A DNA stretch of 64,000 nucleotides from Flavobacterium ajazii (GTDB lineage: Bacteria > Bacteroidota > Bacteroidia > Flavobacteriales > Flavobacteriaceae): assembly GCF_010614725.1 (NCBI RefSeq), contig NZ_JAAEHL010000001.1, positions 62,001 through 126,000 of the forward strand, written 5' to 3'. Below, piece after piece: positions 52,908-61,708 of the stretch. Below the pieces are notes generated by a model. That model was not told the DNA's origin. It saw nothing but the letters and a program-made list of their open reading frames with translations, and did no database searches. The stretch's first letter is position 1. Every line of letters begins with the position of its first letter. The translations under genes were made by a program, and so were the position numbers.

Positions 52908-53315
52908 TTATGTTAAATCTAATTTTCTTTTCCCATCTGCTAATAACTCAATCGTAATTGTGGAGGTTTCGTCAGGAAGTAAACTTACTATTTTCTCCGA
53001 CCATTCTATAAAACACCAGTTTCCGGAATATAAATAATCATCAACCCCCATATCCAGCGCTTCAGTCTCTTTGTTTAGACGATAAAAGTCAAAATGATAA
53101 ACAGTTTGATTGTTAGAAGTATGATATTCATTAACTAAAGAAAAAGTAGGACTGCTAGTAGCGTCTTCAACTCCTAAAACTTTGCATAACTGTTTTATTA
53201 AAGTAGTTTTTCCCACACCCATTTCTCCGTTAAAAAGAATGATTTTTTTTGGTTTCTGGGTAATAATTTGTTCAGCTGTTTCCTGAATCTGATCTAATGA
53301 AAAAATGATATTCAT
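52908..53315 (-). CDS. tsaE: tRNA threonylcarbamoyladenosine biosynthesis protein TsaE
   Basis: A 135-aa P-loop ATPase, partner of TsaB and TsaD in making t6A37 of ANN-decoding tRNAs. Walker A GEMGVGKTTLIKQLC (about residues 29-43), the TSSPTFSLVNEY segment (about 54-65) and DFYRLN...FIEWSEK (about 76-107) are diagnostic. It lies 62 bases after porX on the same strand, across a hairpin, and may be expressed with it. Confidence 0.95.
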   Translation of the reverse strand: MNIIFSLDQIQETAEQIITQKPKKIILFNGEMGVGKTTLIKQLCKVLGVEDATSSPTFSLVNEYHTSNNQTVYHFDFYRLNKETEALDMGVDDYLYSGNWCFIEWSEKIVSLLPDETSTITIELLADGKRKLDLT

Positions 53316-53339
53316 TGGTTTGTATTTCTTTAATTTGAA

Positions 53340-53369
53340 TCAGTCCCGGAATTAGAAAACCGGGACTGA
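53340..53369 (-). terminator. Hairpin between porX and tsaE
   Basis: Perfect 10-bp GC-rich stem TCAGTCCCGG (53340-53349) with CCGGGACTGA (53360-53369). No T-run follows on the minus strand, so it may be a weak terminator or an mRNA-stabilising hairpin rather than a full stop. Confidence 0.55.
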
Positions 53370-53377
53370 AAATGTTC

Positions 53378-54931
53378 TTATTTTGGGTTAAACACCAAAA
53401 ACGGAATAATCATTTCTTCAAGTGAAATTCCGCCATGCTGATAGGTATTTTTGTAATAACTTACATAATGATTGTAATTGTTTACGTACGCTAAAAACAG
53501 ATCGTTTTTTGCAAAAATAAACGAGCTGCTCATGTTTATTGCTGGTAGACCAATAGTTTTGGGCTCTTTTACGACATACACATCTTTTTGTTCGTAGGTT
53601 AAACTACGGCCTGTTTTATAGCGTAAATTAAGACTTGTGTTCTTGTCTCCAACCACTTTCGACGGGTTTTTTACATTTATGGTGCCGTGATCTGTAGTCA
53701 GTATTAATTTGAAACCTAAAAGCTGTGCCTGTTGGATGATTTCCAGTAATGGAGAGTTTTTAAACCAGCTTAAAGTTAGGGAGCGATAAGCTTTGTCGTC
53801 TGAAGCAAGTTCTTTTACAACTTCCATTTCGGTTTTGGCATGCGACAGCATATCAACAAAATTATAAACGACAGTTACCAAATCATTGCCTTTTAAAGCT
53901 TTGAAATTTTCAGCCAGTTTCTTTCCGCCGGAATAATTGGTAATTTTGAAATAATCCTCCTTAATATTCAGACCTAAACGTTTCAATTGAGCACTAAGGA
54001 ATTCGGCTTCGTAAAGGTTTTTTCCTCCATCTTCTACATCATTTTTCCAATATTCAGGAAACTGTTTTTCCATTTCGACTGGCAGTAAGCCTGAGAAAAT
54101 GGCGTTTCTTGCATATTGTGTAGCTGTTGGAAGGATGGAGAAATAAGGAACTTCTTTCTCTAATTTATAATAATTGGATACTACAGTTTCAAAAGATTTC
54201 CATTGATCATAACGCAGATTATCAATAACTACAAATAAAATAGGTTTGTCTTTCTTTTTGATTTCAGGAACGACCAGCTCTTTGAATAAATTGTGAGACT
54301 GAATTGGTTTGTCTGCTTTAGGAGCAAACCAGTCTTCGTAATTTCGTTCGATATATTTACCAAACTGCGAGTTAGCTTCAACTTTTTGTGATTCCAGAAT
54401 TTCAATCATAGCCTGATCATTGATGTTTTCAAGCTCTAATTCCCAGAATAAAAGTTTTTTGTATAATTCAACCCAGTCTTCATAAGAATTTACCATGGCT
54501 AGTTCCATAGCAATTTTTCTGAATTCTTTCTGGTAGTCTAAAGTAGTTTTTTCAGAAATTAATCTTGAATGATCCAGGTTTTTCTTTAGACTTAGAAGAA
54601 TTTGATTTGGATTTACCGGTTTTATCAGGTAATCGGCAATCTTAGATCCGATTGCTTCTTCCATGATATATTCTTCCTCACTTTTGGTAATCATAATCAT
54701 TGGAATAGCAGACTTTTTTTCTTTCATTTCCGAAAGCGTTTCCAGACCGCTCATTCCCGGCATGTTTTCATCTAAAAAAACGATGTCAAAATTTTCTTCT
54801 TCAAAAAGACCTATAGCGTCCAGACCGTTATTAGATGTCGTTACTGAATAGTTTTTTTTCTCCAGAAATAATATATGAGGTTTTAAAAGATCGATTTCAT
54901 CATCAACCCAAAGTATTTTTATCTTATCCAT
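53378..54931 (-). CDS. porX: PorX, response regulator with PglZ domain
   Basis: A two-domain regulator of 517 aa that controls the type IX secretion system and gliding in Bacteroidetes, working with the sensor kinase PorY and the sigma factor SigP in Porphyromonas. The receiver domain (residues 1-120) has the acidic pair DDE, the phosphoacceptor Asp of IVFLDENMPG (near 54), Thr in MITKS and Lys in LIKPVN. After a helical linker a PglZ/alkaline-phosphatase-like domain (about 200-517) follows with VVIDNLRYDQWKSFE, SILPTATQYARNAIFSGLLP and LTTDHGTINVKNP, which carry the metal ligands of a phosphodiesterase. No T9SS structural gene is in this window. Confidence 0.93.
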   Translation of the reverse strand: MDKIKILWVDDEIDLLKPHILFLEKKNYSVTTSNNGLDAIGLFEEENFDIVFLDENMPGMSGLETLSEMKEKKSAIPMIMITKSEEEYIMEEAIGSKIADYLIKPVNPNQILLSLKKNLDHSRLISEKTTLDYQKEFRKIAMELAMVNSYEDWVELYKKLLFWELELENINDQAMIEILESQKVEANSQFGKYIERNYEDWFAPKADKPIQSHNLFKELVVPEIKKKDKPILFVVIDNLRYDQWKSFETVVSNYYKLEKEVPYFSILPTATQYARNAIFSGLLPVEMEKQFPEYWKNDVEDGGKNLYEAEFLSAQLKRLGLNIKEDYFKITNYSGGKKLAENFKALKGNDLVTVVYNFVDMLSHAKTEMEVVKELASDDKAYRSLTLSWFKNSPLLEIIQQAQLLGFKLILTTDHGTINVKNPSKVVGDKNTSLNLRYKTGRSLTYEQKDVYVVKEPKTIGLPAINMSSSFIFAKNDLFLAYVNNYNHYVSYYKNTYQHGGISLEEMIIPFLVFNPK

Positions 54932-55046
54932 AATTATAATTGACTTTAATTTTACTGCAATTTAAAAGTATAGAACTTAAAAAGTATTAAAAATAGTATA
55001 AAGTTAAATGATCAGTTGTAATTATTTTAGTTAAGAAATAGAAAAA

Positions 55047-55640
55047 TTATCCGTGAATGGTTTCGCCTTTTCCGTAATTTGTAATGATAGATTCTTCAAA
55101 AGCAAGCCATTCTCTCCAGCGTTTTTCGACGTCAATTCCGATTCCGTATTTACGTGCGTAGGTAATGAAAGTAGTGTAGTGTCCGGCTTCGCTTTCCATT
55201 AATTCTCTGTAAAAAACAGCCAGTTCTTCATCCTGGATATTTTCAGAAAGCACTTTAAAACGTTCGCAGCTTCTTGCTTCAATCATTGCTGAAAATAATA
55301 ATCTTTCAACAAGACCGGAAACACGGCTTCCGTCTCCGCTTTTCTTCATATACTGATATAATTCATTGACATAATCATCTTTACGCTCTCGTCCTAATTT
55401 TAATCCTCTTTTGATGATAATATTATGAACCTGTTCGAAATGATCAATTTCTTCTTTGACTAAAGTCAGCAAATCCTGTACTAAATCCTGATGTTCCGGA
55501 TTGTTTGTGATGATGGTAATAGCGTTTGTAGCAGCTTTTTGTTCACACCACGCATGATCGGTCAGGATTTCTTCTATGTTTTTCTCAACAATATTCACCC
55601 ATCTTGGGTCAGTTGGTAATTGTAATCTTAATACGCCCAT
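55047..55640 (-). CDS. miaE: tRNA-(ms2io6A)-hydroxylase (MiaE-like)
   Basis: A 197-aa di-iron enzyme that hydroxylates the isopentenyl group at tRNA position 37. Carboxylate and His ligands are seen in KEEIDHFEQVHNII (about residues 71-84), MIEARSCERFKVL (about 118-130) and ELMESEAGHYTTF (about 146-158), a ferritin-like pattern. N-terminal LQLPTDPRWVNIVEKNIEEILTDHAWCEQKAA matches the family. glyA is upstream on the same strand, separated by a palindromic gap. Confidence 0.92.
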   Translation of the reverse strand: MGVLRLQLPTDPRWVNIVEKNIEEILTDHAWCEQKAATNAITIITNNPEHQDLVQDLLTLVKEEIDHFEQVHNIIIKRGLKLGRERKDDYVNELYQYMKKSGDGSRVSGLVERLLFSAMIEARSCERFKVLSENIQDEELAVFYRELMESEAGHYTTFITYARKYGIGIDVEKRWREWLAFEESIITNYGKGETIHG

Positions 55641-55674
55641 TTTTATTTTTTGTTTCAGATTTATTTTGTTTGAA

Positions 55675-55766
55675 GTTTCAAGTTTGCTGTTCTAAACGAA
55701 AAAAGTTTAAAGTTTTATAACGCGTTTATTTCCGCATCATAAAATTTTAAACTTTAAACTTGAAAC
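55675..55766. repeat. Long palindromic gap between glyA and miaE
   Basis: GTTTCAAGTTT (55675-55685) pairs perfectly with AAACTTGAAAC (55756-55766), and inside it AAAGTTTAAAGTTTTAT (55702-55718) pairs with 55739-55755 with one mismatch. The loop holds AACGCGTTTATTTCCGC. It lies just after the stop of glyA on the minus strand and could form a long hairpin acting as terminator. Confidence 0.65.
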
Positions 55767-55776
55767 CTGAAACTAA

Positions 55777-57051
55777 TTAATATGCAAAAATTGGTCTTTC
55801 GCTCATTAATTCGTTTACTTCTTCAGCAACTTCTTCAATAAGATCCTCGTTTGTATGATCTGCAAGTACTTTATCGATTAAAGCTACGATAGTTTCCATA
55901 TCTTTTTCAACTAAACCACGAGTTGTGATTGCGGCTGTTCCAACACGGATTCCAGAAGTTACAAATGGTGATTTATCATCAAATGGAACCATGTTTTTAT
56001 TTACAGTGATTTCAGCTTTTACCAATGCATTTTCAGCTTCTTTTCCGGAAATGTTTTTGTTTCTTAAATCAATAAGCATCATATGGTTGTCAGTTCCGCC
56101 AGAGATAATGTTGTATCCTCTTTTTACGAAAGCATCTGCCATAGCATTAGCATTTTTTTGCAATTGCATTGCATAAGTAAAGAACTCATCTTTTAAGGCC
56201 TCACCAAAAGCAACCGCTTTAGCAGCGATAATGTGCATTAAAGGACCGCCTTGATTTCCAGGGAAAACAGCCAAATCTAATAAAGCCGACATCATTCTGA
56301 TTTCACCTTTTGGCGTTTTTAATCCCCATGGATTTTCAAAATCTTTACCCATTAAAATCAAACCACCTCTTGGTCCACGCAATGTTTTGTGGGTTGTAGT
56401 AGTTACAATATGGCAATGTGGAATTGGATCATTCAATAATCCTTTAGCAATTAAACCTGCTGGGTGAGAAATATCAGCCATCAAAATAGCACCAACGCTG
56501 TCAGCGATTACTCTGAAACGCTCAAAATCCATATCGCGAGAATAAGCAGAAGCTCCTGCGATGATTAATTTTGGCTGTTCTTTAGTAGCAATTTCCTGAA
56601 TTTTATCATAGTCTAATCTTCCTGTTTCTTTGTCTACACCGTAGAATACTGGTTTGTAAACACGTCCTGAAAAGTTTACAGGAGAACCGTGAGTAAGGTG
56701 ACCACCATGTGATAAATCGAATCCTAAAATTTTGTCTCCAGGCTGTAAACAAGCATGAAAAACAGAAGCATTAGCCTGAGAACCTGAGTGAGGCTGTACG
56801 TTTGCATATTCAGCACCAAATAGTTCTTTAGCTCTGTCAATTGCAATCTGTTCAATAACGTCAACTACTTCGCATCCGCCATAATATCTTTTACCAGGAT
56901 ATCCTTCTGCATATTTATTTGTTAATACTGAACCGGCAGCTTCTATTACCTGATCGCTTACAAAGTTTTCTGAAGCAATAAGCTCTAATCCGTGAATTTG
57001 TCTGTCTTGTTCCTCTAGTATAAGGTCAAAAATTTGTTCGTCGCGTTGCAT
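55777..57051 (-). CDS. glyA: Serine hydroxymethyltransferase
   Basis: PLP enzyme (424 aa) that converts serine and tetrahydrofolate to glycine and 5,10-methylene-THF. The PLP lysine is in [15 protein letters not shown] (near residue 230); [15 protein letters not shown] and [18 protein letters not shown] carry substrate residues, and [14 protein letters not shown] closes the active site. I chose the ATG giving [11 protein letters not shown]; a reading with 12 more codons begins inside the promoter region. Confidence 0.96.
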   Translation of the reverse strand: MQRDEQIFDLILEEQDRQIHGLELIASENFVSDQVIEAAGSVLTNKYAEGYPGKRYYGGCEVVDVIEQIAIDRAKELFGAEYANVQPHSGSQANASVFHACLQPGDKILGFDLSHGGHLTHGSPVNFSGRVYKPVFYGVDKETGRLDYDKIQEIATKEQPKLIIAGASAYSRDMDFERFRVIADSVGAILMADISHPAGLIAKGLLNDPIPHCHIVTTTTHKTLRGPRGGLILMGKDFENPWGLKTPKGEIRMMSALLDLAVFPGNQGGPLMHIIAAKAVAFGEALKDEFFTYAMQLQKNANAMADAFVKRGYNIISGGTDNHMMLIDLRNKNISGKEAENALVKAEITVNKNMVPFDDKSPFVTSGIRVGTAAITTRGLVEKDMETIVALIDKVLADHTNEDLIEEVAEEVNELMSERPIFAY

Positions 57052-57076
57052 TTTTTCGTTTTTCGTTAATTTCCTG

Positions 57077-57084
57077 CAAAAATA
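57077..57084 (-). promoter_or_regulatory. Candidate -7 element of glyA
   Basis: Minus strand TATTTTTG fits TAnnTTTG, 25 bases before the glyA start; no -33 box at the usual distance. Confidence 0.45.
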
Positions 57085-57094
57085 CAAAAAAACG

Positions 57095-57125
57095 TTTGTT
57101 AAACTGTTAGATTATGATATATTTG
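57095..57125 (+). promoter_or_regulatory. Promoter of fahA
   Basis: TTTG (57095-57098), a 19-base spacer and TATATTTG (57118-57125) form a full match to the Bacteroidetes promoter; the fahA ATG is 34 bases downstream. It sits 10 bases from the divergent glyA element, so the two promoters are almost back to back. Confidence 0.65.
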
Positions 57126-57159
57126 ACATAGAATTTTTCAACAAATAATTAACATCCAC

Positions 57160-58443
57160 ATGCCGATAACCGCCAACGATACCAAAAGAAAATCATGGTT
57201 AGAAGTGCCAGAGAATAGTGATTTTCCTATTCAGAATATTCCGTTCGGAGTATTCCTTACCAAAGAAAATGTCGTTACAGTAGGAACCAGAATTGGCGAT
57301 TACGCTATAGATTTAGGAGCTTTACAGCAATTAAACTATTTTGAAGGAATAGATTTAACAGATGATATGTTCATGCAGGATACGCTAAATGATTTTATTT
57401 CTGACGGAAAAAAAACATGGCGTTTAGTTAGAAATCGTATCGCTGATATTTTTGATGAAGTTAATCCGCAGCTTAGGGATTCAACAAAAGACCGTGATGT
57501 TGTTATTTTTAAAATCGATGATGTAGAAATGCAATTACCGGTTTTAATTGGAGATTACACTGATTTTTATTCGAGTAAAGAACATGCTACAAACGTTGGG
57601 AAAATGTTTCGTGATCCTGAAAATGCTTTACTGCCAAACTGGCTTCACATTCCAGTTGGGTACCATGGGAGAAGTTCTACGATAGTCCCATCAGGAATAC
57701 CGGTTCACAGGCCAATGGGACAAACCTTGCCGGCTGGTGAAAAATACCCTGTTTTTGGCCCATCCCGTTTAGTTGATTTTGAATTAGAGACTGCATTTAT
57801 TACGACTGATGTAAATGTAATGGGTGAAAACATTTCGACTTACGAAGCGGAAGATTATATTTTTGGAATGGTTTTACTGAATGACTGGAGTGCACGTGAT
57901 ATTCAGAAATGGGAATACGTGCCGCTTGGACCATTTTTAGCTAAAAACTTTGCTACTTCAATTTCTCCATGGATTGTAACTATGGATGCTTTAGAACCTT
58001 TTAGGACAAAAGGTCCAAAGCAGGATCCAACCCCTTTACCATATTTACAGACAAAAGGGAAAAAAGCATTTGATATTCATTTAGAAGTTGCACTTAAACC
58101 AGAAGATCAGGAAGAAACAATTGTTTCCAGATCTAATTTTAAATATTTATACTGGTCTATGACCCAGCAATTGGCGCATCATACTTCAAACGGATGTCGT
58201 GTAAATTCTGGCGATATGATGGGATCAGGAACGATTTCAGGACCAACTCCTGATAGTTTTGGCTCGATGTTGGAATTGACCTGGGGAGGGAAAAATCCTT
58301 TAAAATTAAAAGATGGAAGCGAACGTAAATTTATAGAAGATAACGATACCGTAATCATTAGAGGTTTCTGTGAAAATGCAGAAGTTCGTATTGGTTTTGG
58401 AGAAGTTGCGAGTCAATTGCTGCCTCCGTTTATCAGACAATGA
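57160..58443 (+). CDS. fahA: Fumarylacetoacetase
   Basis: Last enzyme of tyrosine degradation (427 aa), splitting fumarylacetoacetate to fumarate and acetoacetate. The N-terminal SH3-like domain starts FPIQNIPFGVFLTKEN; the catalytic domain has DYTDFYSSKEHATNVGKMFR (His in the catalytic pair), GYHGRSSTIVPSG, FELETAFITT (metal ligands), LLNDWSARDIQKWEYVPLGPFLAKNFATSISPW (in parts) and GTISGPTPDSFGSMLEL. Length agrees with the animal enzyme (419 aa). No other tyrosine-degradation gene is beside it. Confidence 0.96.
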   Translation: MPITANDTKRKSWLEVPENSDFPIQNIPFGVFLTKENVVTVGTRIGDYAIDLGALQQLNYFEGIDLTDDMFMQDTLNDFISDGKKTWRLVRNRIADIFDEVNPQLRDSTKDRDVVIFKIDDVEMQLPVLIGDYTDFYSSKEHATNVGKMFRDPENALLPNWLHIPVGYHGRSSTIVPSGIPVHRPMGQTLPAGEKYPVFGPSRLVDFELETAFITTDVNVMGENISTYEAEDYIFGMVLLNDWSARDIQKWEYVPLGPFLAKNFATSISPWIVTMDALEPFRTKGPKQDPTPLPYLQTKGKKAFDIHLEVALKPEDQEETIVSRSNFKYLYWSMTQQLAHHTSNGCRVNSGDMMGSGTISGPTPDSFGSMLELTWGGKNPLKLKDGSERKFIEDNDTVIIRGFCENAEVRIGFGEVASQLLPPFIRQ

Positions 58444-58474
58444 AGAGAGGATAAATTATCTGAAAGGATATAAA

Positions 58475-58514
58475 AAAAGAAAACCTTGGTTGATGCCAAG
58501 GTTTTCTTTTTTTT
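58475..58514. terminator. Bidirectional terminator after fahA
   Basis: Perfect 15-bp stem AAAAGAAAACCTTGG (58475-58489) with CCAAGGTTTTCTTTT (58496-58510), T-run to 58514, between convergent genes. Confidence 0.85.
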
Positions 58515-58559
58515 GCCACGAGTAAAGAGCAAAATGATTTTTTATCTTTGGTTAATATT

Positions 58560-59597
58560 TTATGCCGGTATCTGTTGACTTAAACAATGTAAAGTTCCGA
58601 ATCCCCAAATAAAATCGATACAGTTTATTCCTATTACTTCACGATCAGGGAAACATTCTGCCAATATATTTAAAGCAATACGATCGTTGCTGTCATTGAA
58701 TGTAGGTACTAAAACACAATTGTTAAGAATCAGGAAGTTGGCATAACTGGCTGGCAAACGTAAATCTTCAAAATCAACACGTTTTGGCATTGGTAATGCT
58801 ACAATTACAGGAGATTTTCCGTTTTCTAATTTTGCGTTTTGAAGACGTTTCAAATTATCTTGTAAAGGTTTGTAATTTGAATCGTTTTTATCGGTTTCAA
58901 CTATTGTTACAATTGTATCTTCATTTACAAATCGGCATAAATCATCAATGTGACCATGCGTATCATCACCTTCGATTCCGTCTCCTAACCAAATTACATT
59001 AGTAACCCCAAGATATTCTTTAAAAACAGCTTCGTAATCTTCTTTGGTAAAACCAGCATTCCGAACCTGGATTGTAGGATGCATCAGGCATTCTTCAGAA
59101 GTTAATAAAGTTCCTTTTCCGTTTACATCAATCGCTCCGCCTTCTACAATTACAGGTTTTCCTTTATACATTACCTGAGTTAGAGGAACATCAATAAAAT
59201 CAGCAATTTTACCGGGAACAAATTTATCTAATTGGTAGTTTTTATATTTTGCCCAGCCATTGAAGTTAAAATTCAAAGCTTCTCTTTTAGAACCATTTTT
59301 TACAATAATTGGTCCTGAATCACGCATCCAGCTTCTGTTGGTTTTGTGAATGATAAAGAATATGTTAGGAATATTGACACGTGCTCTTTCTAACATTTCG
59401 GCAACTTTTTCTTTTAATTTTTCATCGGCTACGACTAAAAATACAGTTTCAAAAGTGGCTACTTTTTTAATAAATTCGACAAAAGCCCATTGAACGGCTT
59501 CGTATTTTCCAGGCCAGTCGTTTCCGTTATGAGGAAAACATAACACAATTCCCTGTTGCTTTTCCCATTCTGCCGGGAATCTTCTATTGTTGCTCAT
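58560..59597 (-). CDS. aguA: Agmatine deiminase
   Basis: Hydrolyses agmatine to N-carbamoylputrescine and ammonia (345 aa). It belongs to the guanidino-group-modifying fold: RFPAEWEKQQGIVLCFP at the N-terminus, MRDSGPIIV with substrate-binding Asp, EGGAIDVNGKGTLLTSEECLM, the catalytic His and Asp in GDDTHGHIDDLCRF (about residues 207-220), and the nucleophilic Cys in FGTLHCLSQQ near the C-terminus. It begins 2 bases after the stop of aguB, so the two steps of the pathway are one operon. Confidence 0.95.
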   Translation of the reverse strand: MSNNRRFPAEWEKQQGIVLCFPHNGNDWPGKYEAVQWAFVEFIKKVATFETVFLVVADEKLKEKVAEMLERARVNIPNIFFIIHKTNRSWMRDSGPIIVKNGSKREALNFNFNGWAKYKNYQLDKFVPGKIADFIDVPLTQVMYKGKPVIVEGGAIDVNGKGTLLTSEECLMHPTIQVRNAGFTKEDYEAVFKEYLGVTNVIWLGDGIEGDDTHGHIDDLCRFVNEDTIVTIVETDKNDSNYKPLQDNLKRLQNAKLENGKSPVIVALPMPKRVDFEDLRLPASYANFLILNNCVLVPTFNDSNDRIALNILAECFPDREVIGINCIDFIWGFGTLHCLSQQIPA

Positions 59598-59599
59598 AG

Positions 59600-60487
59600 T
59601 TAGTCAATCGCTCTTTTTGTGATATCTCCAAAAGCATCAATTCTTCTGTCTCTGAAAAATGGCCAGTTCTGACGTACATTTTCCTGTAAATCTAAGTCAA
59701 CTTCTGCGATTAAGATTTCTTCCTGATCATGTGAGGCCTGAGCTAAAATTTCACCCTGCGGACCAGAGATAAATGACGCTCCCCAAAACTGAATTCCTTC
59801 AGTTCCTTCAATATATTTTTCTAAACCTATTCGGTTTGCTGCTGCAACAAAAACACCATTTGCAACAGCGTGTCCTTTCATAACATTCATCCAGGCTCCA
59901 TATTGATTTTCGCCGTATTGTTCTTTTTCTTTTGGATGCCATCCAATTGCTGTAGGGTAGAATAATACTTCGGCACCTTTTAGAGCAGTAATACGTGCTG
60001 CTTCCGGATACCATTGATCCCAACAGATCAGAGTTCCGATAGTTCCTTTTTTAGTTTCAATTGCCTGAAAACCTAAATCACCTGGTGTAAAATAAAATTT
60101 TTCGTAAAAATGAGGGTCATCCGGAATATGCATTTTGCGGTATAATCCTGCTTCAGTTCCATCAGTATCAATAATGTAAGCGCTATTGTGGTAAATTCCT
60201 GCCATTCTTTTTTCGAAGAAAGGAACAATAATAACAACTCCTAACTCTTTTGCCAGTTCACTAAAAGCAATAAATGAAGTGCTGTAAAGTGGTTCTGCCA
60301 ATGCAAAATTATCTACATCTTCGCTTTGGCAAAAATAATGGCTGCTGTATAATTCTGGTAAAAGGATGACTTCTGCACCTTTACCGGCAGCATCTTTTAC
60401 CCAGCTAATGCATTTTTTTAGATTATTTTCGGCAACGTCATTAAGGTTTAACTGAATAACGGCTATTTTATATTTTCTTTTCGGCAT
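59600..60487 (-). CDS. aguB: N-carbamoylputrescine amidase
   Basis: Nitrilase-superfamily amidohydrolase (295 aa) that converts N-carbamoylputrescine to putrescine, CO2 and ammonia. The Glu-Lys-Cys triad is visible: VILLPELYSSHYF, YRKMHIPDDPHFYEKFYFTPG and GTLICWDQWYPEAARI. The start chosen is the ATG giving MPKRKYKIAVIQLN, close to a strong promoter; 7 further codons upstream would overlap no useful sequence. Together with aguA it makes putrescine from agmatine; no arginine decarboxylase gene is in the window. Confidence 0.95.
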   Translation of the reverse strand: MPKRKYKIAVIQLNLNDVAENNLKKCISWVKDAAGKGAEVILLPELYSSHYFCQSEDVDNFALAEPLYSTSFIAFSELAKELGVVIIVPFFEKRMAGIYHNSAYIIDTDGTEAGLYRKMHIPDDPHFYEKFYFTPGDLGFQAIETKKGTIGTLICWDQWYPEAARITALKGAEVLFYPTAIGWHPKEKEQYGENQYGAWMNVMKGHAVANGVFVAAANRIGLEKYIEGTEGIQFWGASFISGPQGEILAQASHDQEEILIAEVDLDLQENVRQNWPFFRDRRIDAFGDITKRAID

Positions 60488-60505
60488 GACATAAAATTTA
60501 GAGTG

Positions 60506-60536
60506 CAAAAATAGTAATTTTTAAAGGAATGACAAA
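60506..60536 (-). promoter_or_regulatory. Promoter of the aguBA operon
   Basis: On the minus strand TTTG (60536-60533), a 19-base spacer and TATTTTTG (60513-60506) match the Bacteroidetes promoter fully; the aguB ATG is 18 bases after it. Confidence 0.65.
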
Positions 60537-60584
60537 AGCTGTATGGATCATGTAAAACTAAAATTTCTTATATGTTTCTATTAA

Positions 60585-60619
60585 TAAAAAAAAAACACCA
60601 GTACTGATATACCGGTGTT
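60585..60619 (-). terminator. Probable terminator of the sigma/anti-sigma operon
   Basis: Stem AACACC (60594-60599) with GGTGTT (60614-60619); on the minus strand a long T-run follows. It lies just after the stop of the last gene of that operon. Confidence 0.6.
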
Positions 60620-60646
60620 CTGATGATTGAAAAACTGTTCTAAATA

Positions 60647-61708
60647 TTATTGTTTTTTGATTAAGCTTACATTTCCGTAATTTGAGTTTACGGTGACTTT
60701 ATTTTCGCCTTTTCTTTTGTTATAACCACTTATTTTTTTTGAAGTAGATTTATTTTCAGTTGATGAAATATCTAAAGAATTATCCTTTTTAATATTTCCG
60801 TATTTGGTGTTTATATTAAAATCAAATGTATAATTGGTGTCATACCCCAGATAAACATCAGAATAACCAGTATTAATGTTTACATTATTAGCTTTTTCTG
60901 TAATGATGCCAACATTTATCTTGCTGTAATTGGCATCAATATTTATATTATTTGAAATTTCTGCAACATTGATGGTTAGGTAATTACCGGATCCTGAAAG
61001 TGAATTTATTTTTTGGAATTTAAAATTTCCGTAATTACAGTCATATTTAACGGTTTGACCATCAGAAATAACTAAATCTGTATAGTTTGTATCTAAGATT
61101 AAACTTCCTGAATCGTTTATTTTTAAACCAGAATAATGCGCCTGAATAACTCCATTTTTAATGTAGTCAATAGCTGAGTTTTGACAATATTCTATCTTAA
61201 TACGATTGTTTGGACCGTTTAACTTTCCAAGAGTAATTTTTCCGTATTTGCAGGAAATATCGGTTGCGGACTCTAAAGCAAGAGCATTAATATTACCGTA
61301 TTTATTATTAATTTTTACTGTTCCGTTTTTTGGGATTTTAACGATGTAATTGATTTCGAAACTATTGCTGCTTCCTTTTCCTTTTAAAGATGAAATCCCA
61401 ATTTTAGTATTGGCTGTGACCATTGACTTAAGGGCGGTGATGTCAACATCAATGCTGTTTAATTTTTCGTTTACCCAATCTTCGTTTCCTCCGGTAACTT
61501 TTATAGTGATGTCTAAGTCGATTTTATCCTCATCCCACGTCGATACTGTTATGTTTCCGTATTTGTTGTCGATATCAATTCCTGCATTTGAATTAACGAT
61601 ATAGGTTTTTTTGATATTTTTTTGCTTTGAAATAAAAGTATCGTCATTTGAAAATCCCAAAAAAGGAATTAAAATAAATAAAATCAGTATGTTATAATGT
61701 TTCTTCAT
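60647..61708 (-). CDS. Exported repeat protein, DUF4097-like beta-helix
   Basis: A 353-aa protein with signal peptide (ending ...LGFSN) and a strongly repetitive mature part. The motif N-K/S-Y-G-N recurs: DNKYGNITV, NNKYGNINA, SCKYGKITL, DCNYGNFKF, NTKYGNIKK, NSNYGNVSL, and related NYTD, NYSK and GYSD turns. This looks like the stacked strands of a DUF4097/DUF2807-type beta-helix. It overlaps the anti-sigma gene by 17 bases and is translated from the sigma operon, so it is likely an envelope protein tied to that signalling system. Its role is unknown. Confidence 0.75.
   Translation of the reverse strand: MKKHYNILILFILIPFLGFSNDDTFISKQKNIKKTYIVNSNAGIDIDNKYGNITVSTWDEDKIDLDITIKVTGGNEDWVNEKLNSIDVDITALKSMVTANTKIGISSLKGKGSSNSFEINYIVKIPKNGTVKINNKYGNINALALESATDISCKYGKITLGKLNGPNNRIKIEYCQNSAIDYIKNGVIQAHYSGLKINDSGSLILDTNYTDLVISDGQTVKYDCNYGNFKFQKINSLSGSGNYLTINVAEISNNINIDANYSKINVGIITEKANNVNINTGYSDVYLGYDTNYTFDFNINTKYGNIKKDNSLDISSTENKSTSKKISGYNKRKGENKVTVNSNYGNVSLIKKQ

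Noticed and set aside
53378..54931. PglZ domain as sign of a BREX or Pgl phage-defence system
   Set aside because: It is fused to a receiver domain in the exact PorX architecture, and no BrxL, PglX or other defence gene is nearby.
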